A stretch of DNA of 37,859 bases from Sulfurovum sp. (GTDB lineage: Bacteria > Campylobacterota > Campylobacteria > Campylobacterales > Sulfurovaceae), in assembly GCA_021647715.1 (NCBI GenBank), contig JAKIUE010000009.1, forward strand, positions 1 through 37,859. The letters are read 5' to 3'. Shown one piece after another: positions 18,149 through 28,382 of this stretch. A model generated the notes under the pieces. That model ran no database searches and was not told where the DNA came from. It saw nothing but the letters and a program-made list of their open reading frames with translations. Within the stretch, counting starts at the first letter, position 1; each line of letters starts with the position of its first letter. Both the position numbers and the translations under genes were made by a program.

Positions 18149-18171
18149 AGTTCTCACTTTAAGGAATTAGT

Positions 18172-19122
18172 ATGAAAAAAGGCAAAAAAGTCACTGTAAT
18201 AGGTGCTGGAAATGTAGGTGCAACTGTAGCATATTCTTTGGCAATGAGAGGTGTCTGTCATCAAATAGTATTGCGTGATAGAAATGTTGGTGTAGCAAAA
18301 GGTAAAGCTTTAGATATGTCTCAATCAGCAAATGCCGCACGTACGCATACAATTGTCTCTGTTGCAGAAGATGCCTCGGATATGGCTGGTTCTGATGTAG
18401 TTGTTATTACTGCAGGTAGTCCGAGGAAGCCAGGTATGAGTAGAGATGATTTGCTGATGATAAATGCAGAAATTACCAAAGAAGTCGTTTCTGACGTAAA
18501 AGAACATGCACCAGATGCAATTATTATCATGGTTTCTAATCCTCTTGATGTGATGACATATGTTGCACTTAAAGCTTCTGGTTTTCCAAAAGAGAGAGTT
18601 ATCGGTATGGCTGGGATCTTAGATTCTGCACGTATGGCACACTTCATTCATGAGAAAATTGGTTACGGAGCAGGGCAAATTAGAGCTTCAGTGATGGGTG
18701 GTCATGGGGATGATATGGTACCATTACCGAAATTTTCTACTGTTGCTGGTGTTCCCCTTACAGATGTACTTGATGAAGAAGAAATCCTTGAAATAGTTGA
18801 AAGAACAAAGAGTGGTGGGGCTGAAATAGTAGGATATCTTAAAACGGGATCTGCATATTATGCACCAGCAAAATCTACAGCACTTATGGTTGAAGCGATA
18901 CTTAAAGATACAAAACAGATACACCCATGTGCCGTTTTGCTAGATGGACACTATGGACACTCTGATGTGGTATCTGGTGTACCCGTAGCTCTTGGCGCAA
19001 ATGGTGTAGAGAAACTTTTTGAAATGACATTGAGTGATAACCAAAAAAGAAAATTTGCAAAAAGCGTAGAGTCGGTAAGGAGCATGATTAATGTACTTAA
19101 AGATAAAAATTTTTTTGATTAA
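18172..19122 (+). CDS. mdh: Malate dehydrogenase (LDH/MDH family)
   Basis: VTVIGAGNVGATVAYSLAMRG; SNPLDVMTYVALKASGFPKERVIGMAGILDSAR; VMGGHGDDMVPL. Confidence 0.94.
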   Translation: MKKGKKVTVIGAGNVGATVAYSLAMRGVCHQIVLRDRNVGVAKGKALDMSQSANAARTHTIVSVAEDASDMAGSDVVVITAGSPRKPGMSRDDLLMINAEITKEVVSDVKEHAPDAIIIMVSNPLDVMTYVALKASGFPKERVIGMAGILDSARMAHFIHEKIGYGAGQIRASVMGGHGDDMVPLPKFSTVAGVPLTDVLDEEEILEIVERTKSGGAEIVGYLKTGSAYYAPAKSTALMVEAILKDTKQIHPCAVLLDGHYGHSDVVSGVPVALGANGVEKLFEMTLSDNQKRKFAKSVESVRSMINVLKDKNFFD

Positions 19123-19163
19123 TCATAAAGTTTGTTAGAGTATAAATAATAAAAAGGAAAAAT

Positions 19164-20558
19164 ATGTCATTTAGAATAGAAAAAGATACGATGGGAGAGA
19201 TGAAAGTTCCCTCAGATAAATATTGGGCAGCTCAGACACAAAGATCCATTCAAAATTTTGAGATAGGTACTGAGACGATGCCTTTAGAAGTAGTGTATGG
19301 ATTTGCAAATTTGAAAAAAGCATGTGCTTTAGTAAATAATGACCTTGGACGTATGAATGACGACATCTCTGGTGCTATTGCAAAAGCGTGTGATACTATT
19401 ATATCAGGAGAATTAGATGACAATTTTCCTTTAGTGGTATGGCAAACGGGTTCAGGTACACAGTCAAACATGAATATGAATGAAGTTGTTGCAAACAAGG
19501 CTACTGAGATACTTGGTGGAGATTTTACAAAAGAGAATTTGGTTCACCCAAATGATGATGTAAATAAAGGGCAAAGCTCTAATGATACTTTTCCAACAGG
19601 TATGCGTATAGCAGAAGTAGTGGGTGTGACGGATAATCTTATCCCTGCATTGAACAAGTTAAAAGCAACACTTGATGCAAAATCAAAAGCATTTTCTGAT
19701 GTAGTAAAGATAGGTAGAACACACCTTCAGGATGCTACACCACTTACACTGGGACAAGAACTTTCAGGGTATGTTGCGATGCTAGAGACTAACCTAAAAC
19801 AACTCAATGATGCACTTGTTTATTGTAGAGAGCTTGCTATTGGTGGTACTGCTGTAGGTACCGGACTAAACTCTCATCCAGAGTTTTCACAAAAAGTATC
19901 GGCTAAACTCAATGACTTTATGGGTAACTATGGTTTTGTCTCTCAGCCAAATAAATTTCATGCACTTACTGGGCATGATGCTGAAGTCGTATTAAGTGGT
20001 GCACTCAAAGCACTAGCAGCTAACCTTATGAAAATTGCAAATGACATTCGATGGCTAGCATCTGGACCTAGATGTGGGTTAGGTGAGATAGAAATCCCTG
20101 CAAATGAACCTGGTTCGTCTATTATGCCTGGAAAAGTAAATCCAACGCAAGCTGAAGCGATGACAATGGTCGCTGTGCAAGTCATGGGTAACGATGCTGC
20201 TATTGGATTTGCTGCATCTCAAGGTAACTTTGAGCTTAATGTATTTAAGCCAGTGATTGCGTATAATATTCTTCAGTCTATTAGACTACTCACTGATACA
20301 ATGAACTCATTTGATACGAACTGTGCAGTAGGGTTAGAGCCAATTAGAGATAATATTGATAAGTTTTTAAATGATTCACTTATGCTTGTAACTGCGCTTA
20401 ACCCTCACATAGGATATGAGAATGCCGCAACTATTGCGAAGACGGCACATAAAAATGGTACAACGCTAAAAGAAGAAGCAGTGGCACTTGGCTTTATGAC
20501 GGCCGTTGAGTTTGATAAAAATGTAAAACCTGAAGAGATGATTGCAGCTAAAGCGTAA
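19164..20558 (+). CDS. fumC: Class II fumarate hydratase
   Basis: [43 protein letters not shown] signature. Confidence 0.94.
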   Translation: MSFRIEKDTMGEMKVPSDKYWAAQTQRSIQNFEIGTETMPLEVVYGFANLKKACALVNNDLGRMNDDISGAIAKACDTIISGELDDNFPLVVWQTGSGTQSNMNMNEVVANKATEILGGDFTKENLVHPNDDVNKGQSSNDTFPTGMRIAEVVGVTDNLIPALNKLKATLDAKSKAFSDVVKIGRTHLQDATPLTLGQELSGYVAMLETNLKQLNDALVYCRELAIGGTAVGTGLNSHPEFSQKVSAKLNDFMGNYGFVSQPNKFHALTGHDAEVVLSGALKALAANLMKIANDIRWLASGPRCGLGEIEIPANEPGSSIMPGKVNPTQAEAMTMVAVQVMGNDAAIGFAASQGNFELNVFKPVIAYNILQSIRLLTDTMNSFDTNCAVGLEPIRDNIDKFLNDSLMLVTALNPHIGYENAATIAKTAHKNGTTLKEEAVALGFMTAVEFDKNVKPEEMIAAKA

Positions 20559-20619
20559 AACCTTTATTTCTTACTGTGTGTTGTGTATAAACATGACACA
20601 TAGTACACTTTAACCTCCT

Positions 20620-20641
20620 TAAATTAACCCTAAATTAACCC
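20620..20641. repeat. Tandem 11-bp direct repeat TAAATTAACCC x2 upstream of sucC
   Basis: TAAATTAACCCTAAATTAACCC, about 20 nt upstream of the TATAAT at 20661. Confidence 0.8.
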
Positions 20642-20660
20642 AATATACTATCTTAAATGC

Positions 20661-20666
20661 TATAAT
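20661..20666 (+). promoter_or_regulatory. -10-like TATAAT upstream of sucCD
   Basis: TGCTATAAT about 28 nt upstream of the GTG start. Confidence 0.5.
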
Positions 20667-20693
20667 AATGTCATTATATAAAAAGGAGTACAA

Positions 20694-21866
20694 GTGAACG
20701 TTCATGAGTATCAAGCAAAAGAAATTTTTGCTCAATATGGTGTACCAACACCAAAAGGTATAATGGTAGAGAGTGTAGATGCTGCTGTTGATGCTGCAAA
20801 AGAATTAGGTGGCCCTATATGGGTTGTTAAAGCACAAATACACGCAGGTGGTCGTGGTTTAGGTGGGGGTGTAAAACTTGCTAAATCACTGGATGAAGTA
20901 AGAGCGCTCGCAGACGAGATTCTTGGTATGACACTAGTGACACACCAAACAACTGCCGAAGGTAAATTGGTTCAAAAACTCTACATAGAAGATGGTGCAG
21001 ATATAAAAGATGAGTTCTACCTCTCTGTTGTACTTGACAGAAAACTAGAAATGCCTTTAATCATGGCATCTACTGAAGGTGGTATGAACATTGAAGATGT
21101 TGCAGAAAATACACCGGAAAAAATCATCACTATTCCTGTAGACCCTGCTGTTGGTTTTCAAGGTTTCCATGGTCGTGAACTTGCATTTGGTTTAGGGATT
21201 ACGGATAAAGCAGAACAAAAAAACATTATTTCTTTTGCACAAAAACTTTTCACCCTTTATATGGATAAAGATGCAGAAATGATTGAAATTAATCCACTTG
21301 TCCGTACAGGATCAGGTGAATTTTTAGCACTTGATGGAAAAATGGGCTTTGATAATTCAGCACTTGGACGTCAACCAGAAATTGCAGCAATGAGAGATTT
21401 AACTGAAGAAGATGCGGATGAAGTAGAAGCTGCTAAATATGGCTTATCTTATGTCGCACTTGATGGTGAGATAGGATGTATGGTAAATGGTGCAGGTCTT
21501 GCAATGGGTACCATGGATACGATTAACTATATGGGTGGAACCCCTGCGAACTTCTTGGACGTTGGTGGTTCAGCTAATGCAGAAACCGTGGCAAAAGGTT
21601 TTGAAATCATTCTTAAAAATCCAAATGTAAAAGCTATTTTTGTCAATATCTTTGGTGGGATTGTAAGATGTGACAGAATCGCAAATGGTATTATAGAAGC
21701 GACTAAAATCACAAATGTAAATGTGCCGGTAATTGTTCGTCTTGATGGTACCAATGCTCCAGAAGCATCGGAGATACTTAACAATGCAAATATTGATAAT
21801 TTAATTGTTGGTAATGATTTAGGTGACGGTGCAGCAAAAGCAGTCGAAGCAGCAAAAGGAGCATAA
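20694..21866 (+). CDS. sucC: Succinyl-CoA synthetase (ADP-forming) beta subunit
   Basis: GTG start; [34 protein letters not shown]; 390 aa. Confidence 0.96.
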   Translation: MNVHEYQAKEIFAQYGVPTPKGIMVESVDAAVDAAKELGGPIWVVKAQIHAGGRGLGGGVKLAKSLDEVRALADEILGMTLVTHQTTAEGKLVQKLYIEDGADIKDEFYLSVVLDRKLEMPLIMASTEGGMNIEDVAENTPEKIITIPVDPAVGFQGFHGRELAFGLGITDKAEQKNIISFAQKLFTLYMDKDAEMIEINPLVRTGSGEFLALDGKMGFDNSALGRQPEIAAMRDLTEEDADEVEAAKYGLSYVALDGEIGCMVNGAGLAMGTMDTINYMGGTPANFLDVGGSANAETVAKGFEIILKNPNVKAIFVNIFGGIVRCDRIANGIIEATKITNVNVPVIVRLDGTNAPEASEILNNANIDNLIVGNDLGDGAAKAVEAAKGA

Positions 21867-21868
21867 GA

Positions 21869-22738
21869 ATGAGTATATTAGTAAACAAAGACACAAAAGT
21901 AATCGTTCAAGGTTTTACAGGTAAAGAAGGCTCTTTCCATGCTGAGCAATGTATCGATTATGGTACAAATATTGTTGGTGGTGTTACACCAAATAAAGGT
22001 GGACAAACACACCTTGGTAAACCAGTATTCAATACTGTATCTGAAGCTGTAAAAGCAACAGGTGCTACAGTATCTATGATATTTGTTCCTCCTGCATTTG
22101 TTGGAGATGCTGTGATGGAAGCTGCTGAAGCAGGTATTGAATTAGCAGTAATCATTACAGAAGGTGCACCAGTAAAAGATATGCAAATGGCGAAAGCACA
22201 TGCAACGAAGCATGGTATGAAAACACTTGGACCAAACTGTCCAGGTATCATCACTGCTGAAGAGTGTAAAATTGGAATCATGCCTGGTATGATTTTCAAA
22301 AAAGGTAATGTTGGGCTTATTTCTAAGTCTGGTACATTAACGTATGAAGGTACAAATCAAGTGGTTCAAGCTGGATATGGTATCACTACGGCAGTTGGCA
22401 TAGGTGGAGACCCAATCATCGGTCTTTCTTATAACCAACTTCTTCCTATGTTTGAAGCAGACCCTGAGACTAAATGTATCGTTATGATAGGTGAAATCGG
22501 TGGAGATCTTGAGATACAAGCTGCAAAGCTCATAAAAGAGCAAATCACTAAGCCAGTGGTTGCATTTATTGCAGGTCAAACTGCACCTAAAGGTAAAACG
22601 ATGGGTCATGCTGGGGCTATCGTAAGTGGTAGTGCAGGAACGGCAAAAGAAAAAATGGAAGCACTAGAAGCGGTAGGTGTGAAAGTGGTAGTTTCACCAG
22701 CTGAAATAGGTAAAGCAGTAAAAGAAGTCCTTGGATAG
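21869..22738 (+). CDS. sucD: Succinyl-CoA synthetase alpha subunit
   Basis: [56 protein letters not shown]. Confidence 0.97.
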   Translation: MSILVNKDTKVIVQGFTGKEGSFHAEQCIDYGTNIVGGVTPNKGGQTHLGKPVFNTVSEAVKATGATVSMIFVPPAFVGDAVMEAAEAGIELAVIITEGAPVKDMQMAKAHATKHGMKTLGPNCPGIITAEECKIGIMPGMIFKKGNVGLISKSGTLTYEGTNQVVQAGYGITTAVGIGGDPIIGLSYNQLLPMFEADPETKCIVMIGEIGGDLEIQAAKLIKEQITKPVVAFIAGQTAPKGKTMGHAGAIVSGSAGTAKEKMEALEAVGVKVVVSPAEIGKAVKEVLG

Positions 22739-22755
22739 TCTTGCGTTATCGCACC

Positions 22756-22802
22756 TTTGAGGGAGTACGCTCAATTACATACAGAATGTATGCTCCCTCA
22801 AA
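22756..22802 (+). terminator. Inverted repeat TTTGAGGGAG...CTCCCTCAAA downstream of sucD
   Basis: Perfect 10-bp outer arms plus inner CATAC/GTATG; no U tract. Confidence 0.45.
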
Positions 22803-22853
22803 TCAAAACCATCTCTATATATAAACTTATTTTTAATAAACTATAGAATAAAA

Positions 22854-22881
22854 TTTCTAATTTCTAATTTCTAATTTCTAA
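22854..22881. repeat. Heptanucleotide tandem repeat (TTTCTAA)x4
   Basis: TTTCTAATTTCTAATTTCTAATTTCTAA read directly. Confidence 0.9.
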
Positions 22882-22892
22882 TGCTATTGTGC

Positions 22893-22898
22893 TATAAT
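22893..22898 (+). promoter_or_regulatory. rnpB -10 element TATAAT
   Basis: TGCTATAAT ending 7 nt before the predicted RNase P RNA 5' end. Confidence 0.65.
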
Positions 22899-22905
22899 TC
22901 AATCA

Positions 22906-23248
22906 AGGTGCAATAGGTAGTTGCTGGTGGTCTTAAAGCCACGAGAGGAAAGTCCGGGCTGCACGCAAAGCAGGGCTCCATCTAACAGATGGCCAGAGTA
23001 ATCTGAGGGCAAGTGCAACAGAGAGTATGAAAATCACTTCGGTGGTAAAAGGTGAAACGGTGGGGTAAGAGCCCACCAGTGGGTGTGGTAACACACCCAG
23101 CTAGGTAAACCCTTCCCGCAGCAAGAAGTATATGGTATAAGCTTTGTAAGCTGTTAAATCAGCAAAACATACTTCGCTTGAGCATATGGGTAACCATATG
23201 CCTAGATAAATAACTACCCACGACAAAACCCGGCTTATCGTTGCACCT
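22906..23248 (+). ncRNA. rnpB: RNase P RNA, bacterial type A-like
   Basis: P1 pairing AGGTGCAA/TTGCACCT; GAGGAAAGTCCGGGCTGCACG; CAGGGCTCC; GGTAAACCCTTCCCGCAGCAAG; ACAAAACCCGGCTTATCG. Confidence 0.95.
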
Positions 23249-23307
23249 TTATTCTTTCCATATCTTAGCAATATTAACTACATTTTGCTATAATCAATCA
23301 AAAAGAA

Positions 23308-24105
23308 ATGATAATGAAAATATTAATAATCTTGATGGTACCATTGTTGCTTCTGTCTAAAGTGCATTATGCTAAAGTTGAACCTTATGAATCGGTTACG
23401 TTAAAATCTTCTGTGAGTGGATTGGTGACTCATGTCGAACTTGAGCTTGAAGGCAGTGAAGTACTATCTAAACGGGTGATACATATCGATGATAAGCTTG
23501 ATATCTTCAATTTGAATGATAGTAAACAAAATGTTGTATTACTCAATGATATGTTGACACTCAATAAAAATTTGGCTTCAACTTTAGAAAATTCTATGCA
23601 ACGTAAAGAAGAATATTATAAGCGTATTTCAAGGTTATCTACAGCTTCCAAAACACAAAAAGATAATGCATATAGTACGTTCAGTGCTGCTAAAACACAA
23701 TATCTGTCAACAAAAGAAAAAATAATTTCTTTACAAAAACAGATATTAGATATGCAATTTAAGGTTTCACGGTTAAAAGATAATATAGCTAAAAAATCAG
23801 TTGTTCTGAAAAATAAATATCTGTATAAACTCTTAGTTAGAGTTGGTGATTTTGTCGCACCTGGGACACCTTTAGCAAGAGTAGATGATGCTAGTCGTGC
23901 AAAACTGGTTCTTTTTTTAGAACCTGAAGAGATAGAGGGGATAGAGGATAAAAGTATTTATTTTGATGGAAACAAGACTCAGTATACACTAAATAAAATT
24001 TGGAAAATTTCAGATGAAAAATATATATCTTCTTACAGAGCAGAGATAGTGATTCCTGCACCTAAAGATTTTTTTTCAAAACTTATTAAGATTGAGATAA
24101 AGTAA
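23308..24105 (+). CDS. Periplasmic adaptor / membrane fusion protein (HlyD-like)
   Basis: Signal peptide; barrel halves KSSVSGLVTHVELELEG and LLVRVGDFVAPGTPLARVDD flanking a long coiled coil. Confidence 0.75.
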   Translation: MIMKILIILMVPLLLLSKVHYAKVEPYESVTLKSSVSGLVTHVELELEGSEVLSKRVIHIDDKLDIFNLNDSKQNVVLLNDMLTLNKNLASTLENSMQRKEEYYKRISRLSTASKTQKDNAYSTFSAAKTQYLSTKEKIISLQKQILDMQFKVSRLKDNIAKKSVVLKNKYLYKLLVRVGDFVAPGTPLARVDDASRAKLVLFLEPEEIEGIEDKSIYFDGNKTQYTLNKIWKISDEKYISSYRAEIVIPAPKDFFSKLIKIEIK

Positions 24106-24117
24106 AATATAAATAAA

Positions 24118-25314
24118 ATGGAAATGGAAATGACATTAGAACAACAAGATAAACAGTATATACTACAAACATACACACGAAGCTATGTGAACTTTGTAAA
24201 AGGTGTAGGCTCAACGATTTATGACGAGAATGGTAAGGATTATATAGATTTTGCATCGGGTATTGGTGTAAATTCTGTTGGACATGCAAATAAAACACTT
24301 ACAAAAGCTATTTGTGAACAAGCTAATAACATTATACATATATCTAATTTGCAGGTGATAGAGCCACAAGTAAAACTAGCACAAAAAATAGTAGAACTGA
24401 GTGGATATGATATGGGTATTTTTTTCGCAAATTCTGGAGCAGAAGCCAATGAAGGTGCGATAAAGATAGCACGAAAATATGGTGAGATACAGTTTGATAA
24501 AAAGCGTTATAAGGTGATTACATTAGAACACTCTTTTCATGGTCGAACGATTACAACAGTCAAAGCTACAGGACAGGAGAGTTTTCATACCCCTCATTTT
24601 TCTCCATACCCCGATGGCTTTAGTTATGAGAAGTCTATAGATGATATATATAAGGCTATTGATGATGAGACCGTAGCTGTACTCATAGAATTAGTACAAG
24701 GTGAGGGTGGTGTGCAACCTTTTGAAAAAGAAGCCGTACAAAAATTAGCACAGTATTTAAAAGAAAAAGATATTTTACTTATTGTAGATGAAGTACAAAC
24801 AGGTGTGTATCGAACAGGTGAGTTCTTGGCTTCAAACTTGTATGAAATAGAGCCAGATATTATTACCCTAGCTAAAGGTTTAGGTGGAGGTGTGCCTATT
24901 GGGGCTGTGATGACAAAGCATAAAGAGGTGTTAAGTGCTGGTGATCATGGTAGTACATTTGGTGGTAACTATTTGAGTACGACTGCTGGTTTGGCAGTAT
25001 TAGAGGTGCTAAGTGGACTGTATGACAATGGGCTTATAGATGAAACACTGCTTTATTTTTCAAATAAATTAAGAATGATAGCTGCTAAGTACGAAAATCT
25101 CTTTGAAAAAGAGGTAGGACTAGGACTCATGAGAGGGCTTCGTGCAAAGAGTGCCCAGATACAAGGAAGTATCATTAAAAATGCTATGGCTGAAGGCTTA
25201 GTAGTACTGAAAGCTGGTCGTAATACAGTACGTTTTTTACCTAGTATTACTATTACAAAAAAAGAGATAGATGAGGGGTTTATACGTTTTGAAAAAGTTA
25301 TTTCTTCTTTGTAG
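24118..25314 (+). CDS. argD: Acetylornithine aminotransferase family (class III PLP aminotransferase)
   Basis: FFANSGAEANEGAIKIARKY; HSFHGRTITTVKATGQ; LIVDEVQTGVYRTGEF; LAKGLGGGVPIGA. Confidence 0.9.
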   Translation: MEMEMTLEQQDKQYILQTYTRSYVNFVKGVGSTIYDENGKDYIDFASGIGVNSVGHANKTLTKAICEQANNIIHISNLQVIEPQVKLAQKIVELSGYDMGIFFANSGAEANEGAIKIARKYGEIQFDKKRYKVITLEHSFHGRTITTVKATGQESFHTPHFSPYPDGFSYEKSIDDIYKAIDDETVAVLIELVQGEGGVQPFEKEAVQKLAQYLKEKDILLIVDEVQTGVYRTGEFLASNLYEIEPDIITLAKGLGGGVPIGAVMTKHKEVLSAGDHGSTFGGNYLSTTAGLAVLEVLSGLYDNGLIDETLLYFSNKLRMIAAKYENLFEKEVGLGLMRGLRAKSAQIQGSIIKNAMAEGLVVLKAGRNTVRFLPSITITKKEIDEGFIRFEKVISSL

Positions 25315-26491
25315 TTTTGTTGTAGTCACTCTTGGTTATGCAGATGAGTTAAGTGATATACTCTCAAACAATAAAAAATCACTTTTTGATTATCAGTTTC
25401 AGGATAATGAGGCTAAAAGTAATACTCTTGAGAACTCATGGATTAATCCTATAATGTTGCAATATCGAAAAAATTATTCCAAACAATTTACAGATAAGAC
25501 GGTTAAAACTGGAAGTTTTACAGTAGGTATTGATCAGCCTATTTTTCGTTCAGGAGGTATTTATTTTGCCATTAAGTATGCTAAAGCCTTAAGAGGTGCC
25601 AATGAAGCAGAAATAAGATTAAAGAAAAGAGAGATGATAATGCAAGCAGTGAAGATTCTCTTTGAGATAAAAAAATTAAGATTGGAGAAAAAGAAGCTAG
25701 CAAGGCTTATAAAAAATGATTCCATTGATATACGACAAAAAAGTGAAAGTTATGAAGCTGGGCTCATAGACAGTAGTTTTTTAGATCAAGCTCTTTTGAA
25801 TAAACATAAAGACGAAACGAACTTACTTGAATTAGAAACTTCATTGATGACACTTGAAAAAAACTTTTCACTTTTAAGTGATAAAAATCCTTCGTCTTTA
25901 AAACTACCCAAACTTAATATAATACCTCTATCAAAATATAAAGATAATAATCTTGAGTTAGCACGTGATAGGCTACGTGCAGAAGAAAAAGCGTATAACT
26001 CTAAAATGACATGGGCTAAATATATGCCAACTATATCAGTACAAGCAAGATACACTGATGAAGATTTAAATCCACTTTTTGCAAGGCCAGGCATGGGTAT
26101 AGAAGAGCAGTATTTTACGTATGGCTTTAGCATATCCATGCCTTTGAATATTAATATGTTCTCTGATGTTGAAGCCAGTAAAGTAGAACATCTAAAAGCA
26201 GAAACTGAAGTTATTGATCGCAAGTATACTCTAGGTAAAGAATACAAACTTATTAGAAGTAAACTTAACTTAATTGATAAGAAAATAATTTTAGCTAAAA
26301 AAGGTGAAAAACTTTATCAGAGACTTTATAAAAGTACGTATAACTTAGAAAAAGTAGGAGAGAAAACATCATTTGACACATCACTTATGAGGAATTCTTT
26401 GGAGATAAAAAAGATAGATAAACAAATTTATGCTATTGACAAACAGATACTGCTCCTTGATTTGTATACTAAGGTTGGAGATGACATTTAG
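25289..26491 (+). CDS. TolC-like outer membrane efflux protein
   Basis: TTG 25289 gives MKKLFLLCSFVVVTLGYA (track uses ATG 25271); helical repeats; QARYTDEDLNPLF strands. Overlaps the argD 3' end. Confidence 0.72.
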   Translation: MKKLFLLCSFVVVTLGYADELSDILSNNKKSLFDYQFQDNEAKSNTLENSWINPIMLQYRKNYSKQFTDKTVKTGSFTVGIDQPIFRSGGIYFAIKYAKALRGANEAEIRLKKREMIMQAVKILFEIKKLRLEKKKLARLIKNDSIDIRQKSESYEAGLIDSSFLDQALLNKHKDETNLLELETSLMTLEKNFSLLSDKNPSSLKLPKLNIIPLSKYKDNNLELARDRLRAEEKAYNSKMTWAKYMPTISVQARYTDEDLNPLFARPGMGIEEQYFTYGFSISMPLNINMFSDVEASKVEHLKAETEVIDRKYTLGKEYKLIRSKLNLIDKKIILAKKGEKLYQRLYKSTYNLEKVGEKTSFDTSLMRNSLEIKKIDKQIYAIDKQILLLDLYTKVGDDI

Positions 26492-27476
26492 TAAATATAT
26501 GCAAGAATGGCTTTATGGTAAAGATGGTTATTATAAAGATTATAAAGAGATAGGTAAAGGTGGTGATTTCTATACAGCTGTAAGTAGTAGTGCCTTTTTT
26601 GGGGCAAGCATTGCCAATTATTTTTATAAACTTATACAAGAGAATAAAGCCAAAAGAGATGGTTGGTTAATTGAAATAGGAGCACATCAAGGGTATTTAC
26701 TTTGTGATATGATTCAGTGGCTGTATACATGCGATGCAAGTTTAGTCAAGACATTAAAGTTTGCAATTGTTGAAAGACAAGAAAATGTACGTAAAGCACA
26801 GTTGTCATATATTAAAGAACGTTTTGGTGATGATATAAATATTGTTCATTTTAGTGATATATCAGAGCTTAATATTGATTATGCTTTTGTTGTAGCCAAT
26901 GAAATTTTTGATGCTTTCCCTTGTGAATTGATTAAAGATGAGAAAATTGCAGTGGTTGATGATAATCATATTATCAGTTGGGAAGATGCACCCAAAGATA
27001 TATTGACTTGGGCAAATGGGCACTCTTTAAAACAAGGGGAAATGGCTATTGGATATGAAGAGTTTGCTAAATATATGTCTCAAGGTATTCAAAAATGTGA
27101 TTTTGTAACATTTGATTATGGAGAAAAATATGTACGAAATGATTTTTCAATACGTGTGTATAGAAAACATGAAACATTTCCTTTGTTTGATGAGGATTTG
27201 AAATTGTCTGACTCCTATCAGTCTGATGATATTACATATGATGTAAATTTTGAACATGTTAGTGAAGCTTTTTTAAATGCAGGATTTTCAGAAGTGCTTT
27301 ATGAGACACAAGCAAGGGCACTTATACGTTTTGGAATTATTGATATACTTGAGCAGTTTGCTAAGCAAACCACCCAAGCAAATTACTTAAGAGAGACCGA
27401 TAGGATTAAAACATTGATATCTCCCACAATTATGGGTGATAGATTTAAAATGATCCATTTAAGAAAAGAAGGTTAA
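26481..27476 (+). CDS. SAM-dependent methyltransferase, MidA/NDUFAF7-like
   Basis: MTFSKYMQEWLYGKDGYYKDY...GGDFYTAVSSSAFFGASIANYF; VVANEIFDAFPCEL; FVTFDYGEKY. ATG 26481 overlaps the upstream stop. Confidence 0.85.
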   Translation: MTFSKYMQEWLYGKDGYYKDYKEIGKGGDFYTAVSSSAFFGASIANYFYKLIQENKAKRDGWLIEIGAHQGYLLCDMIQWLYTCDASLVKTLKFAIVERQENVRKAQLSYIKERFGDDINIVHFSDISELNIDYAFVVANEIFDAFPCELIKDEKIAVVDDNHIISWEDAPKDILTWANGHSLKQGEMAIGYEEFAKYMSQGIQKCDFVTFDYGEKYVRNDFSIRVYRKHETFPLFDEDLKLSDSYQSDDITYDVNFEHVSEAFLNAGFSEVLYETQARALIRFGIIDILEQFAKQTTQANYLRETDRIKTLISPTIMGDRFKMIHLRKEG

Positions 27477-27934
27477 TGTTTCATTGCTTTTAGCATGGCA
27501 CATCGTTTAATAGATGCAGCTTCATTTCCAAACATTTTTGTATATTTATTAAATTTATCTTGACCAATCATGGTAATACATGATTCTTTTGTCATACTTG
27601 GACTTGTAGAAGTTGTTTGCGTAGGTGTTTTTATTGTTGGTTCTACTTTTTTTGTTTTATGCTTTGTCTGTGGATACATATATTCTGAATCAAAATTATT
27701 ATCTTCTACTTTTTTGAGTTTTATATTTTTTTTAGGTGGGGTAGGTAATTCTTGTGAATAAGGTATGCTTCTTCTAGAGTTACTTCTTTGTGAGAGTGCT
27801 TCAATTTGTATTTGTTGCTGCTCAATAAGGAGGGCTTGTTGTGCATTTCTATTTTGTAATTGTATATTTTGTTGAGTACTTTTACATCCTGAGAACAAGA
27901 AAAGTACAAGTGTTGGAGTTAGCCACCATTTCAT
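27473..27934 (-). CDS. Putative lipoprotein of unknown function
   Basis: Lipobox FLFSGCKS; Q-rich and P/T/K-rich low-complexity middle; two Cys in the C-terminal domain. Confidence 0.7.
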   Translation of the reverse strand: MKWWLTPTLVLFLFSGCKSTQQNIQLQNRNAQQALLIEQQQIQIEALSQRSNSRRSIPYSQELPTPPKKNIKLKKVEDNNFDSEYMYPQTKHKTKKVEPTIKTPTQTTSTSPSMTKESCITMIGQDKFNKYTKMFGNEAASIKRCAMLKAMKH

Positions 27935-28014
27935 TAATAATCCTTTTTATATTTATCTATATATTGTAGTATAATTTGAGAATAATTACAATTAAAATGT
28001 GATTTTCTGTATCA

Positions 28015-28371
28015 TTAGTTATTTTTTACTATTGCGACAACAGCGATAGCAAAACCTCCATCATGACTTATGGAAAGAGATGCACTTTTGATCTTATGTT
28101 TATTTTGAGCTGCGACACTTAAAACAAAAGATGGTGCACCTTTATCACTTTTAGATAAGTGTATATCGTGAAATGATAATTCACTTCCAATACCACAACC
28201 TAGAGCTTTGGAGATAGCCTCTTTTGCTGCCCAAAAACCAGCAAGAGTTTCTATTTTTTTTATTAGTGTTATTTCATCATCGGAAAGAAACTTTTTTTTA
28301 AAATGCAAGTTATATTTATCGTCAATCTTCTTAATGCGATTAATTTGTATAATGTCTGTTCCAATATGCAT
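28015..28371 (-). CDS. acpS: Holo-[acyl-carrier-protein] synthase
   Basis: MHIGTDIIQINRI; FWAAKEAISKALGCGIG; SISHDGGFAIA. Confidence 0.93.
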   Translation of the reverse strand: MHIGTDIIQINRIKKIDDKYNLHFKKKFLSDDEITLIKKIETLAGFWAAKEAISKALGCGIGSELSFHDIHLSKSDKGAPSFVLSVAAQNKHKIKSASLSISHDGGFAIAVVAIVKNN

Positions 28372-28382
28372 AAAGCATTATA

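Noticed and set aside
22741-22802. Possible tRNA or small RNA downstream of sucD
   Set aside because: No cloverleaf, anticodon arm or T-loop (GTTCRA) consensus; only an inverted repeat.
25786-26247. 153-aa minus-strand ORF opposite the TolC-like gene
   Set aside because: Antisense shadow of a coding frame; no family signal.
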